A program made the translations under genes and the position numbers. The notes beneath the pieces were generated by a model. That model did no database searches. It saw nothing but the letters and a program-made list of their open reading frames with translations, and was not told where the DNA came from. A stretch of 11,423 nucleotides of DNA from Comamonadaceae bacterium (lineage in GTDB: Bacteria; Pseudomonadota; Gammaproteobacteria; Burkholderiales; Burkholderiaceae_C), in contig CANHKH010000063.1 in assembly GCA_947460165.1 (NCBI GenBank), forward strand, positions 1 through 11,423. The letters run 5' to 3'. Positions 6,091 through 11,423 of this stretch are shown here, one piece after another. The stretch's first letter is position 1, and every line of letters starts with the position of its first letter.

Positions 6091-8406
6091 ATGCACCACG
6101 CCTTTCTTCGCTTCAAACTCCGCACCAGCACTGTCCTGGTGGCCGGGCTTTTGTCCTCTGCCTTGGGCTGGGCGGTCGAGCCTTTCGTGGTGCGTGACAT
6201 CCGCGTCGAAGGCCTGCAACGGGTGGAGCCCGGCACCATTTTTGCCTCCTTGCCCGTCCGTCTGGGTGAAACTTACAACGACGAAAAAGGCGCCTCCGCC
6301 ATCCGCGCCTTGTTCAGCCTGGGCCTGTTCAAGGATGTGCGCCTGGAGGTCGAGGGCAGCACCTTGGTGGTGGTGGTCGAAGAGCGCCCCACGGTGGCCG
6401 AGGTTGACTTTGTGGGTGCCAAGGAATTCGACAAAGACGTGCTCAAAAAAGCCTTGCGCGAGATCGGCTTGCGCGACGGCCAGCCCTTTGACAAAGCCCT
6501 GGCCGACCGCGCCGAGCAAGAACTCAAGCGCCAGTACATCAACCGCAGCCTGTACGGCGCCCAGGTGGTGACCACGGTCACCCCCATAGAGCGCAACCGG
6601 GTCAACGTCAGCTTCAACGTCACCGAAGGCGAGATCGCCAAGATCAAGGACATCCGCATTGTGGGCGCCAAGGTCTTCACTGAAAAGACCTTGCGCGACC
6701 TGTTTGACCTGGACACCGGGGGCTGGCTGAGCTGGTACACCAAGTCTGACCGCTACTCGCGGGTCAAGCTCAATGCGGACATCGAGACTTTGCGCTCTTA
6801 CTACCTGTCACGCGGTTATCTGGATTTCCGGGTGGACTCCACCCAGGTGGCCATCTCCCCCGACAAGCAGCAAATCACGGTGACCCTCAATATTTTTGAG
6901 GGCGAGCGCTTTGTGGTGTCTGCCGTGCGCTTAGAAGGCAACTACCTGGGCCGCGAGCAGGAGTTCAAGTCCTTGGTCACCATCCGTGCGGGCGAGCCCT
7001 TCAATGCCGACAAGGTGACTGAAACCACCAAGGCCTTCAACGACTATTTCGGCAGCTTCGGCTTTGCCTTTGCCCGCGTGGAAGCCGTGCCGCAAATTGA
7101 CCGCAGCACCAACCGTGTGGTGTTTGTGCTGCAGGCCGAACCCTCGCGCCGCGCTTATGTGCGCCGCATCAACGTGGCGGGCAACGCCCGCACGCGCGAC
7201 GAGGTGGTGCGCCGCGAGTTCCGTCAACTCGAGTCCTCTTGGTACGACGGCGACAAAATCCGGCTCTCGCGCGAGCGGGTCGACCGCTTGGGTTTTTTCA
7301 CCTCGGTCGATGTCGACAGCCAAGACGTGCCGGGCACGGCCGACCAGGTGGACCTCACCGTGACGGTGGCAGAAAAGCCCACGGGCAACCTGCAAATCGG
7401 TGCGGGCTACTCCAGCAGCGACAAGTTGTCCTTGATGGCCGGTGTGCGTCAGGAAAACATCTTTGGCACCGGCAACTACCTGGGCTTGGAGATCAACACC
7501 AGCAAAACCAACCGCCAATTGGTCATCAGCACGGTGGACCCTTATTTCACGGCCGATGGCGTCTCGCGCGGCTTTGACCTGTACAGCCGCACCACCAAGC
7601 CCCAGATCGGTGAGGCCACGCAGTACACGCTCAAGACGCAGGGCGGCAGCATCCGCTTTGGTGTGCCGTTTACAGAAACTGACACCGTGTTTTTCGGCGC
7701 GGGCGCCGAGACCTGGGATGTCGAAGCGGGCAACAACATCAGCCTTCAAGAATTCGTCAGGCAGCAAGGCAACGCGCGCAGCACCTCCTTTCCACTGAGC
7801 GTGGGCTGGCAGCGTGACCAGCGCGACAGCGCGCTGGTGCCCACCCGGGGCACTTACCAGCGGGTCAACGGTGATTGGGGCGTGGGCGGCGACATCAAGT
7901 ACCTGCGCGCGGTTTATCAGCTGCAGCGCTACATTCCCTTGAACAAGCAGTTCACAGTGGGCCTCAATGGCGAGGTGGGCTGGGGCCAAGGCACGGGCAA
8001 CAAGCCTTACCCGGTGATCAAGAACTTTTACTCGGGTGGTTTGGGCTCGGTGCGGGGCTTTGAGCAGGGCTCGCTGGGGCCGCGCTATGTGGACCCGGTC
8101 ACCAATTTGCCCACCACCACCGCCACAGGCGGGGCCAAAAAAATCACGCTCAATGCTGAATTGCTCGCGCCTTTTCCGGGGGCAGGCAACGACAGAACGC
8201 TGCGCATGTTCGGCTTTGTGGATGCGGGCAATGTGTTTGCTGAAAAAGACACCTACAAGCTGGACAACCTCAAGGCCTCCACCGGCCTGGGCGTGAGCTG
8301 GATCTCCCCCGTCGGCCCTTTGCGCCTGGCCTTCGCCTTTCCTTTGCGCAAAGAAGCTAGCGATAGAATCCAGCGCATGCAATTTCAGATTGGTACGGCC
8401 TTCTAA
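6091..8406 (+). CDS. bamA: Outer membrane protein assembly factor BamA
   Basis: This Omp85-family protein is the essential core of the BAM complex and inserts beta-barrels into the outer membrane. With the ATG at 6091 the product is 771 aa. A signal peptide (MHHAFLRFKLRTSTVLVAGL then LSSALGWA) is predicted to be cut near residue 28. Five POTRA repeats follow at roughly 31-103, 104-187, 188-277, 280-357 and 360-427, then a 16-strand barrel domain from about 432. The loop-6 motif VRGF is at 654-657, and the protein ends in phenylalanine (QIGTAF), the usual BAM-recognised C-terminus. An in-frame ATG at 6019 would overlap rseP and add 24 residues before the signal peptide, so 6091 is preferred, although no Shine-Dalgarno precedes it. 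The stop codon overlaps the ompH start by one base. Confidence 0.95.
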   Translation: MHHAFLRFKLRTSTVLVAGLLSSALGWAVEPFVVRDIRVEGLQRVEPGTIFASLPVRLGETYNDEKGASAIRALFSLGLFKDVRLEVEGSTLVVVVEERPTVAEVDFVGAKEFDKDVLKKALREIGLRDGQPFDKALADRAEQELKRQYINRSLYGAQVVTTVTPIERNRVNVSFNVTEGEIAKIKDIRIVGAKVFTEKTLRDLFDLDTGGWLSWYTKSDRYSRVKLNADIETLRSYYLSRGYLDFRVDSTQVAISPDKQQITVTLNIFEGERFVVSAVRLEGNYLGREQEFKSLVTIRAGEPFNADKVTETTKAFNDYFGSFGFAFARVEAVPQIDRSTNRVVFVLQAEPSRRAYVRRINVAGNARTRDEVVRREFRQLESSWYDGDKIRLSRERVDRLGFFTSVDVDSQDVPGTADQVDLTVTVAEKPTGNLQIGAGYSSSDKLSLMAGVRQENIFGTGNYLGLEINTSKTNRQLVISTVDPYFTADGVSRGFDLYSRTTKPQIGEATQYTLKTQGGSIRFGVPFTETDTVFFGAGAETWDVEAGNNISLQEFVRQQGNARSTSFPLSVGWQRDQRDSALVPTRGTYQRVNGDWGVGGDIKYLRAVYQLQRYIPLNKQFTVGLNGEVGWGQGTGNKPYPVIKNFYSGGLGSVRGFEQGSLGPRYVDPVTNLPTTTATGGAKKITLNAELLAPFPGAGNDRTLRMFGFVDAGNVFAEKDTYKLDNLKASTGLGVSWISPVGPLRLAFAFPLRKEASDRIQRMQFQIGTAF

Positions 8407-8915
8407 TGACAATGCTGCCTCATCGCCTCGCCCTGTGTGCCACCTTGCTGCTGGCTGCTGTTCCGGCATTTGCCCAGGAATTCAAGATCGGCATTGTCAA
8501 TCTTGACCGCATCGTGCGCGAGGCTGCGCCCGCCAAGGCGGCGCAGACCAAGTTGGAGCAAGAGTTCACCAAGCGTGAAAAAGACCTGGCCGAGTTGGGC
8601 AACCAGATCAAGACCGCCTCCGAGCGCTTGGAACGCGAAGGCCCCACCTTGCCAGAGAGCCAGCGCGCCACGCGCCAAAAGCAGCTGGTGGACCAAGACC
8701 GTGAGTTCCAGCGCAAACGCAAGGACTTTCAGGAAGACCTGAACAACCGCAAGAACGAAGAGCTCCAACTGATCATTGAGCGGGCCAACCGCGCAGTCAA
8801 AGCCTTGGCCGAGGCTGAAAAGTTTGACCTCATCATTCAAGAAGCGGTGTACATCAATCCCAAGCACGACATCACAGAAAAAGTGATTCGCCAGCTCAAT
8901 GGCAGCCCACGCTGA
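8406..8915 (+). CDS. ompH: Periplasmic chaperone Skp/OmpH family protein
   Basis: The 169-aa product is a Skp-like chaperone that binds unfolded outer-membrane proteins in the periplasm. A signal peptide covers residues 1-23 with an AFA cleavage site before QEF. The mature N-terminus KIGIVNLDRIVRE is the conserved Skp core strand, and residues about 45-140 are highly charged (K/E/D/R/Q-rich) helices expected to form the coiled-coil tentacles of the trimer. The C-terminal strand segment EKFDLIIQEAVYIN returns to the trimerisation core. Its start overlaps the bamA stop in TAATG, implying translational coupling of chaperone and assembly factor. No Shine-Dalgarno is seen. The symbol skp is equally usable. 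Confidence 0.94.
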   Translation: MTMLPHRLALCATLLLAAVPAFAQEFKIGIVNLDRIVREAAPAKAAQTKLEQEFTKREKDLAELGNQIKTASERLEREGPTLPESQRATRQKQLVDQDREFQRKRKDFQEDLNNRKNEELQLIIERANRAVKALAEAEKFDLIIQEAVYINPKHDITEKVIRQLNGSPR

Positions 8916-8917
8916 GC

Positions 8918-8933
8918 GCTTGCCCTGGCAAGC
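8918..8933 (+). other. Hairpin between ompH and lpxD
   Basis: GCTTGCC (8918-8924) and GGCAAGC (8927-8933) are perfect 7-base inverted arms; in RNA a 6-bp stem with the tetraloop CCTG is the likely form. It starts 3 nt after the ompH stop and ends just before the lpxD Shine-Dalgarno region. There is no T-run, so it is not a typical terminator. It could stabilise the upstream mRNA 3' end after processing or tune lpxD initiation. Confidence 0.5.
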
Positions 8934-8937
8934 CAGC

Positions 8938-8946
8938 GAGGCGAGG
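8938..8946 (+). promoter_or_regulatory. Shine-Dalgarno region of lpxD
   Basis: Two GAGG cores (8938-8941 and 8943-8946) lie 10 and 5 nt before the GTG at 8952. They are part of a short 5-base repeat GCGAG GCGAG GCGGG (8936-8950). They support the GTG as the real lpxD start. Confidence 0.65.
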
Positions 8947-8951
8947 CGGGT

Positions 8952-9998
8952 GTGAGTCTGGTCCTCGGCGCCTTGGTCGAGGCCCTCTCGGGTGAGTTCC
9001 AAGCCACCCTCAGCGGTGATGCCCAACGCCACATCGACCGGCTGGCCCCCATTGAAGCTGCAGGTCCTGCCGACCTGAGCTTCGTCAGCCACCCCAAATA
9101 CACCTCCAAACTCGCCGCCTCCCAAGCCGGCTGCGTCATCGTCTCACCTGCCCTGCAAGAGGCGGCTGCTTTGCGCGGTGACTTCATTGTGGTGGCCGAC
9201 CCCTACCGCTATTTCGCCCGCGTCACGCAGCTGTGGAAGCTGCAACACAGCCGTCCCGCCCCTGTCGGCATTCACCCCACCGCCTGGGTGGACCCCACAG
9301 CGCAGCTGGCGGCGTCTGCCAGCGTGGGCGCGTTTGCCTTTGTGGGCGCACAGGCCGTGATTGAAGAGGGCGTGCACCTGGGCGAGCATGCCGTGGTGGC
9401 GGCGGGTGCGCACATTGGCCGCGGCACCCGGCTGGCCGCCCGCGTCACAGTGGGGCAAGACTGCCGCCTAGGTGAGCGCTGCATTCTTCACTCGGGCGTG
9501 GTGATTGGCGCCGACGGCTTTGGCTTTGCCCCGGCTGACGGGCGCTGGGAAAAAATCGAGCAACTTGGCGCGGTGCGCATTGGCGATGACGTGGAAATTG
9601 GCGCCAACACCTGCATAGACCGGGGCGCCCTGGGGGACACCGTCATTGAGGATGGCGTCAAGCTCGACAACCTCGTGCAAATTGGCCACAACGTCCATGT
9701 GGGCGCCCACACCGCCATGGCCGGCTGCGTGGGCGTGGCCGGCAGCGCCCGCATAGGCGCGCACTGCACCGTGGGTGGTGGTGCGGTGGTGCTGGGTCAC
9801 CTGAGCCTGGCCGACCATGTGCATGTCTCGGCCGCCTCGGTGGTCACGCGCTCGATGGCCAAGCCGGGTCACTACAGCGGCTTTTTTCCCATAGACGACA
9901 ATGCCTCCTGGGAAAAAAACGCCGCCACGCTCAAACAGCTCCATGCCTTGCGTGAGCGCATCAAGCAGCTCGAAGCCCAGGCCAAGACCTCTGTCTGA
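8952..9998 (+). CDS. lpxD: UDP-3-O-(3-hydroxyacyl)glucosamine N-acyltransferase
   Basis: The 348-aa cytoplasmic trimer adds the second 3-hydroxyacyl chain, from acyl-ACP, to UDP-3-O-acyl-glucosamine in lipid A synthesis. Residues 1-100 are the N-terminal uridine-binding domain (LSFVSHPKY at 42-50). Residues about 105-300 are hexapeptide repeats forming a left-handed beta-helix, and the C-terminal helix at 320-345 binds ACP. The catalytic histidine is H246 in VQIGHN, matching E. coli H239; GADGFGFAP (186-194) is conserved. The start is GTG with a good Shine-Dalgarno at 8938-8946. Length compares with 341 aa in E. coli. Position 297, which I align to the E. coli acyl-pocket Met290, is valine. 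It follows ompH by 36 nt, the conserved skp-lpxD-fabZ-lpxA order. Confidence 0.96.
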   Translation: MSLVLGALVEALSGEFQATLSGDAQRHIDRLAPIEAAGPADLSFVSHPKYTSKLAASQAGCVIVSPALQEAAALRGDFIVVADPYRYFARVTQLWKLQHSRPAPVGIHPTAWVDPTAQLAASASVGAFAFVGAQAVIEEGVHLGEHAVVAAGAHIGRGTRLAARVTVGQDCRLGERCILHSGVVIGADGFGFAPADGRWEKIEQLGAVRIGDDVEIGANTCIDRGALGDTVIEDGVKLDNLVQIGHNVHVGAHTAMAGCVGVAGSARIGAHCTVGGGAVVLGHLSLADHVHVSAASVVTRSMAKPGHYSGFFPIDDNASWEKNAATLKQLHALRERIKQLEAQAKTSV

Positions 9999-10017
9999 GC
10001 CCCCAAGGCGCCGCTTG

Positions 10018-10045
10018 TTGACCGGCAGACACGCTGACAGATAAA
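10018..10045 (+). promoter_or_regulatory. Candidate sigma70-type promoter upstream of fabZ
   Basis: TTGACC (10018-10023, 5 of 6 matches to the -35 consensus) is followed after 16 bp by GATAAA (10040-10045, 4 of 6 to the -10 consensus). It lies in the 75-nt lpxD-fabZ gap, the largest internal spacer after frr, which turns locally A-rich towards its 3' half. It would start transcription near 10052, giving fabZ-lpxA-lpxB an independent supply. This rests on pattern only. Confidence 0.4.
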
Positions 10046-10073
10046 AACACAGACACGAAAAGCCAGTACCACC

Positions 10074-10514
10074 ATGATGGACATCCACCAAATCCTCAAG
10101 CAACTGCCGCACCGCTACCCCATTTTGTTGGTGGACCGTGTGCTGGAGATTGAAAAAGGCAAGCGCATCAAGGCGCTCAAAAACGTCAGCATCAACGAGC
10201 CCTATTTCACGGGTCATTTTCCGCACCGGCCAGTGATGCCCGGCGTGCTCATGCTCGAAGCCATGGCACAAGCGGCCGCCTTGCTGGCCTTTGACTCCCT
10301 GGGCACCGTGCCTGACGAGAAAACGCTGTTTTACTTTGCAGGCATTGACGGCGCCCGCTTCAAGCGCCCGGTGGAGCCTGGCGATCAGCTCATCATGGAC
10401 GTGAGTTTGAGCCGCATGAAAGCCGGTATTTTCAAGTTTGCCGCGCAAGCCCACGTCGACGGCGTGCTGGCCTGCGAGGCCGAGCTGATGTGCACCGTGC
10501 GCACGCTGCCCTGA
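10074..10514 (+). CDS. fabZ: 3-hydroxyacyl-[acyl-carrier-protein] dehydratase FabZ
   Basis: The 146-aa hot-dog-fold enzyme dehydrates 3-hydroxyacyl-ACP to trans-2-enoyl-ACP in fatty acid elongation. It competes with LpxA and LpxD for the same 3-hydroxyacyl-ACP, so its place between them is functionally meaningful. The N-terminal IHQILKQLPHRYPILLVDRV block and the active-site GHFPHRPVMPGVLMLEAMAQ are intact, with H48 and E62 matching the E. coli catalytic H54 and E68. Two ATGs stand in tandem (10074 and 10077); either would serve, and the first is used here. No Shine-Dalgarno is evident. It ends 20 nt before lpxA. Length compares with 151 aa in E. coli. Confidence 0.96.
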   Translation: MMDIHQILKQLPHRYPILLVDRVLEIEKGKRIKALKNVSINEPYFTGHFPHRPVMPGVLMLEAMAQAAALLAFDSLGTVPDEKTLFYFAGIDGARFKRPVEPGDQLIMDVSLSRMKAGIFKFAAQAHVDGVLACEAELMCTVRTLP

Positions 10515-10522
10515 GCGCGGCC

Positions 10523-10527
10523 AGGAA
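10523..10527 (+). promoter_or_regulatory. Shine-Dalgarno of lpxA
   Basis: AGGAA lies 7 nt before the ATG at 10535. It favours this start over the in-frame ATG at 10490, which would overlap fabZ and add 15 residues that do not look like LpxA. Confidence 0.8.
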
Positions 10528-10534
10528 CACAGGC

Positions 10535-11329
10535 ATGGCAGGCATACATCCCACGGCCCTGGTGGATGCGGGCGCCGAGTTGGACAGCTCGGTCGAGGTC
10601 GGCCCCTACAGCGTCATTGGCCCGCACGTCAAAATTGCAGCCGGCACCACCGTGGGCGCGCACTGCGTGATTGAAGGCCACACCACCATTGGCCGCGACA
10701 ACCGCATTTTTCAGTTCAACTCGCTGGGCGCCATCCCACAAGACAAAAAATACGCGGGCGAACCCTGCGAGCTGGTCATCGGCGAGCGCAACACCATCCG
10801 CGAGTTTTGCACCTTCAACATCGGCTCGCCCGGTGACCTGGGCGTCACGCGCGTGGGCGATGACAACTGGATCATGGCCTATGTGCACCTGGCGCACGAT
10901 GTGACCGTGGGCAACCACACCATTTTTGCCAACAACTCCCAGCTGGCCGGCCATGTGCAGGTGGGCGACTGGGTGATTTTGGGCGGCTTTACCGTGGTGC
11001 ACCAGTTTGTGCGCCTGGGCGCGCACGCCATGACGGCCATGTGTTCGCTGCTGTTTGCCGACTTGCCGCCTTTTGTCATGTGCCAGGGCCAGCCCGCAGG
11101 CGCCCGCACCATGAACTATGAAGGCCTGCGCAGGCGCGGCTTTTCTGCCCCCCGGCTGGCCGCCGTCAAAGCCATGCACAAGGCCTTGTACCGCGACGGC
11201 CTCACGCTGGAGGCGGCCCAGCAGCGCATGGCCGAGCTGGCCCTCAGCGAGCCCGAGGCCGCGCCCGATGTGGCCCTGATGCTGGGCTTTTTGCAGGCCT
11301 GCTCGCCGCAGCGCGGCATCGTGCGCTGA
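10535..11329 (+). CDS. lpxA: Acyl-[ACP]--UDP-N-acetylglucosamine O-acyltransferase
   Basis: The 264-aa cytoplasmic trimer carries out the first step of lipid A synthesis, moving a 3-hydroxyacyl chain from ACP to the 3-OH of UDP-GlcNAc. The N-terminal IHPTALVDAGAEL opens a hexapeptide-repeat beta-helix running to about residue 185. The catalytic histidine is H121 in LAHDVTVGNH (E. coli H125), and H156 in VVHQF matches E. coli H160. The C-terminal helical domain contains the conserved NYEGLRRRGF (194-203). Length compares with 262 aa in E. coli. The residue aligned to the chain-length ruler Gly173 of E. coli is Met169, the residue found in the C10-specific Pseudomonas aeruginosa enzyme. The stop codon is 6 nt before the lpxB start, in the same frame. 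Confidence 0.97.
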   Translation: MAGIHPTALVDAGAELDSSVEVGPYSVIGPHVKIAAGTTVGAHCVIEGHTTIGRDNRIFQFNSLGAIPQDKKYAGEPCELVIGERNTIREFCTFNIGSPGDLGVTRVGDDNWIMAYVHLAHDVTVGNHTIFANNSQLAGHVQVGDWVILGGFTVVHQFVRLGAHAMTAMCSLLFADLPPFVMCQGQPAGARTMNYEGLRRRGFSAPRLAAVKAMHKALYRDGLTLEAAQQRMAELALSEPEAAPDVALMLGFLQACSPQRGIVR

Positions 11330-11335
11330 GCGGCC

Positions 11336-11423
11336 GTGGCAGCCTTTCCGCGCGCGGCCATGGTGGCCGGTGAGGCCTCCGGCGATTTGCTGGCCGGGCT
11401 TTTGCTCGGCGGCATGAAGTCGC
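11336..11423 (+). CDS. lpxB: Lipid-A-disaccharide synthase, N-terminal part (runs off window)
   Basis: The frame after lpxA reads VAAFPRAAMVAGEASGDLLA and then GLLLGGMKS up to the window edge. The AGEASGD motif, with its preceding hydrophobic strand, is the N-terminal signature of LpxB (E. coli IALVAGEASGDILGAGL), the GT19 glycosyltransferase that joins UDP-2,3-diacylglucosamine to lipid X at the inner membrane. The start must lie between the lpxA stop (11329) and the motif; GTG at 11336 fits best, with ATG 11360 as a shorter alternative that would trim the N-terminus to 21 visible residues. No clear Shine-Dalgarno is seen, so reinitiation after lpxA is likely. Only 29 codons are visible. Confidence 0.9.
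   Translation, partial: MAAFPRAAMVAGEASGDLLAGLLLGGMKS

Noticed and set aside
8918..8933. Intrinsic terminator between ompH and lpxD
   Set aside because: The stem is followed by GC-rich purine repeats with no T-run.
1..11423. CRISPR array, insertion sequence, tRNA, phage or defence genes
   Set aside because: No direct-repeat array, transposase, integrase, tRNA-like fold or accessory gene was seen. All sizeable coding space is taken by conserved housekeeping genes.

Overview
The window is a GC-rich stretch with every gene on the plus strand. It holds a classic housekeeping and envelope-biogenesis superoperon: rpsB (3' end) - tsf - pyrH - frr - cdsA - dxr - rseP - bamA - ompH/skp - lpxD - fabZ - lpxA - lpxB (5' end). 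The order, with dxr after cdsA rather than right after frr as in E. coli, and the protein sequences (for example the TDAPMMECKKAL form of EF-Ts) point to a betaproteobacterium, most likely Burkholderiales/Comamonadaceae. Genus cannot be fixed from this stretch. No mobile element, tRNA, rRNA, CRISPR array or phage gene is visible.

Layout. Bases 1-211 are the C-terminus of ribosomal protein S2. Bases 212-364 are a non-coding spacer with a strong rho-independent terminator and a second hairpin. Bases 365-2604 carry the translation and nucleotide genes tsf, pyrH and frr. Bases 2626-6041 carry the membrane and isoprenoid genes cdsA (CDP-diacylglycerol synthesis), dxr (first committed MEP-pathway step) and rseP (site-2 intramembrane protease). 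Bases 6091-8915 carry the outer-membrane protein assembly pair bamA and ompH/skp. Bases 8952-11423 carry lipid A biosynthesis: lpxD, fabZ, lpxA and the start of lpxB. Gene spacing from frr onward runs from a 1-nt overlap to 75 nt, so co-transcription is likely. A candidate sigma70-type promoter lies in the largest internal gap, before fabZ.

How the genes work together. Early genes feed ribosome function and pyrimidine nucleotides. CdsA and Dxr supply phospholipid and isoprenoid precursors. BamA and Skp deliver and fold outer-membrane beta-barrels. FabZ, LpxA, LpxD and LpxB build the lipid A that shares the outer membrane with those barrels.

I see no new biological system here. The points most worth a second look are these: uppS (undecaprenyl diphosphate synthase), normally between frr and cdsA in this neighbourhood, is absent; LpxA carries Met at the acyl-chain ruler position, predicting a C10 primary acyl chain; the rpsB-tsf spacer has mutually exclusive hairpins; a pyrimidine-rich, SD-less leader precedes bamA; and AUA codons from cdsA onward show a strong C-AUA-G context.
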